Of a stretch of DNA of 5,239 nucleotides, positions 4,339 to 5,239 are shown piece after piece. Origin of the DNA: Nitrospinota bacterium (GTDB taxonomy: Bacteria > Nitrospinota > Nitrospinia > UBA9942); assembly GCA_016200365.1 (NCBI GenBank), contig JACQEW010000213.1:1-5239 (forward strand), written 5' to 3'. Made by a program: the position numbers and the translations under genes. The notes under the pieces were generated by a model. It did not search any database. It saw only the letters and a program-made list of their open reading frames with translations, and was not told the DNA's origin. How positions within the stretch are numbered: position 1 is the stretch's first letter; the number at the start of each line of letters is the position of its first letter.

Positions 4339-5061
4339 ATTACCAAATTTAATCTCCGCCTCTGAACGGCGGATATATTTCGGCTTTAATGCGCCTGAAT
4401 CGGCAACATCCCCCCTTTCCAATTTTTTTGCCCCCATAAAGGCAATACTGGAGGCTATGGTTTTTGGCATATCATCGTAAAAAAAGGCAAGCCCTTTCAA
4501 TCTGCTTTTAATAAAATCACCATAAGTTCTCAAACCGTCTCCGAAAAAAACGGCAGGTCTATCAATCCCCTGACAGTGCTTTTCGGGAGTAACAGCCATT
4601 TCATCTGCTATTTTTTCTGCTTTTCCATCTTCATATTTATAGAGAGCGGTGTATATCTCTCCCTTACGCGCATCAAGGACAGGACAGAGTAATTGAGAAT
4701 TGAGAATTCGGGGCACCCACATTAGTGGGTCGTGAGAATTGAGATTATTTAAAATACTTTCAACCATTGCATCAAGGGTATCAACAGGTATTATAGGTCG
4801 TCCTGATGCAAGATGAAACCCCTTACATGTAGATAGACCGATTCTCAAGCCTGTGAATGAGCCGGGACCTATTGAGACGGCATAGCCGTCAATATCTCCG
4901 ATACCTATTCTGCATTTCTTCAATAATTCGTCTATGGTGCCGATGAGACTTTTTGAATAAGAATTGCTTGAAGGGATAGAAGATTCGGATAGTAAGTTAT
5001 ACTTATCTGTGATAGCAACACTCCCGTAATTTGTTGAGGTATCAATACCCAAAACTATCAT
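4333..5061 (-). CDS. tsaB: TsaB, tRNA N6-threonylcarbamoyladenosine (t6A) biosynthesis protein
   Basis: TsaB is the non-catalytic ASKHA-fold partner of TsaD. With TsaC/YwlC and TsaE it makes t6A at position 37 of tRNAs that read ANN codons. The sequence shows the family landmarks in order: MIVLGIDTSTNYGSVAI at the N terminus, the signature GPGSFTGLRIGLS (65-77), PVDTLDAM (92-99), LDARKGEIYTALY (129-141), FGDGL (173-177) and YIRRSEAEIK near the end. The length of 242 is slightly above E. coli TsaB (231). The excess is largely explained by a 13-residue in-frame insertion (about 107-122, containing HDPLMWVPRILNS). The last residues and the stop come from a repeat. The start fits the family, but no Shine-Dalgarno is visible and a 20-bp palindrome lies just upstream. 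A tRNA-Phe gene precedes it and a YdcH-like gene follows, all on one strand. Confidence 0.93.
   Translation of the reverse strand: MIVLGIDTSTNYGSVAITDKYNLLSESSIPSSNSYSKSLIGTIDELLKKCRIGIGDIDGYAVSIGPGSFTGLRIGLSTCKGFHLASGRPIIPVDTLDAMVESILNNLNSHDPLMWVPRILNSQLLCPVLDARKGEIYTALYKYEDGKAEKIADEMAVTPEKHCQGIDRPAVFFGDGLRTYGDFIKSRLKGLAFFYDDMPKTIASSIAFMGAKKLERGDVADSGALKPKYIRRSEAEIKFGNR
4694..4744. repeat. 39-bp in-frame insertion in tsaB bounded by 12-bp direct repeats
   Basis: TGAGAATTGAGA occurs at 4694-4705 and again at 4733-4744, a step of exactly 39 bp (13 codons). Between them ACCCAC (4715-4720) and GTGGGT (4725-4730) form a 6-bp hairpin with an ATTA loop. Deleting one repeat unit plus the hairpin restores the spacing seen in E. 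coli TsaB between the 'tl.aM' helix and the DAR motif. Confidence 0.85.
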
Positions 5062-5067
5062 TCAGAT

Positions 5068-5087
5068 TTACGATTTTAAAATCGTAA
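5068..5087. repeat. Perfect 20-bp palindrome between tRNA-Phe and tsaB
   Basis: TTACGATTTT is followed directly by its reverse complement AAAATCGTAA. It lies 6 bp from the tsaB start codon, where the ribosome binding site would be expected, in an AT-rich 46-bp spacer. It could be an operator or one more repeat copy. Degenerate flanking units (TTTAAATTGTAAATTTA at 5090-5106) favour a repeat. Confidence 0.7.
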
Positions 5088-5107
5088 TTTTTAAATTGTA
5101 AATTTAG

Positions 5108-5183
5108 TGGTGCCGAGGGACGGAATCGAACCGCCGACGCAGGGATTTTCAGTCCCTCGATCTACCGACTGAGCTACCTCGGC
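5108..5183 (-). tRNA. tRNA-Phe (anticodon GAA)
   Basis: Read on the minus strand, the 76-nt gene folds into a full cloverleaf. The acceptor stem is GCCGAGG with CCTCGGC, the anticodon stem AGGGA/TCCCT has loop CTGAAAA (anticodon GAA at 5148-5150), and the T arm is GGCGG-TTCGATT-CCGTC. The discriminator is A, and the 3' CCA is encoded (5108-5110). The D stem GCTC/GATC has one C-T mismatch where most bacterial tRNA-Phe genes have GAGC. It lies 46 bp upstream of tsaB on the same strand. Confidence 0.95.
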
Positions 5184-5198
5184 AAAACCGAAAAAGAA

Positions 5199-5212
5199 CA
5201 CCAGAGCACCAG
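5199..5212. repeat. CACCAGAGCACCAG short repeat upstream of tRNA-Phe
   Basis: Two units, CACCAGAG and CACCAG, resemble the degenerate array at 3894-3924. The site lies in the last 56 bases of the window, which otherwise show no gene and no clear tRNA promoter. Confidence 0.4.
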
Positions 5213-5239
5213 TAAAAAGAGCCGCCATGTGTGTTTTTA

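Overview
This looks like a chromosomal segment from an uncultivated or environmental Gram-negative bacterium of moderate GC content. A lipoprotein signal, a DUF4384-type protein, a DUF1566 domain, a YdcH-like protein and many short palindromic repeats together suggest Nitrospirota or Desulfobacterota. That taxonomic guess is inference only. No gene here fixes the phylum.

Layout. The left half reads on the plus strand. It holds the C-terminal end of a DUF4384-like protein (to 366), a repeat-filled gap, a small exported glycine/serine-rich membrane protein (581-877), a repeat-derived gap, and a long surface lipoprotein gene (996-2830). The lipoprotein is split into two frames by an apparent one-base loss in a C run near 2163-2167. 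Its restored architecture would be lipobox, N-terminal beta domain, FN3, Thr-rich linker, Ig-like domain, chitobiase-C-like domain and a C-terminal DUF1566 domain, about 611 residues in all. A cluster of GGGGTCAGG-type repeats follows (2873-3020).

The right half reads on the minus strand. From right to left it holds tRNA-Phe(GAA) with encoded CCA (5183-5108), tsaB for the t6A tRNA modification pathway (5061-4333), a DUF465/YdcH-like small protein (4255-4019) ending in a terminator-like hairpin, a 301-bp repeat-rich gap, and a coiled-coil protein with a PD-(D/E)XK-like C-terminal domain (3717-3034).

The main theme is repeats. At least ten different short palindromic or tandem repeats lie in about 5 kb, and several sit inside coding sequence without breaking the frame. 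A two-hairpin repeat is read through in the DUF4384 protein. A 39-bp segment bounded by 12-bp direct repeats adds exactly 13 residues to TsaB. An inverted repeat supplies the last residues and stop codon of TsaB. A heptamer array is translated in the lipoprotein, and another repeat appears to supply that gene's Shine-Dalgarno sequence. This resembles, in behaviour only, the palindromic elements known to insert in frame into Rickettsia genes. No CRISPR array, integrase, reverse transcriptase or complete transposase is visible.
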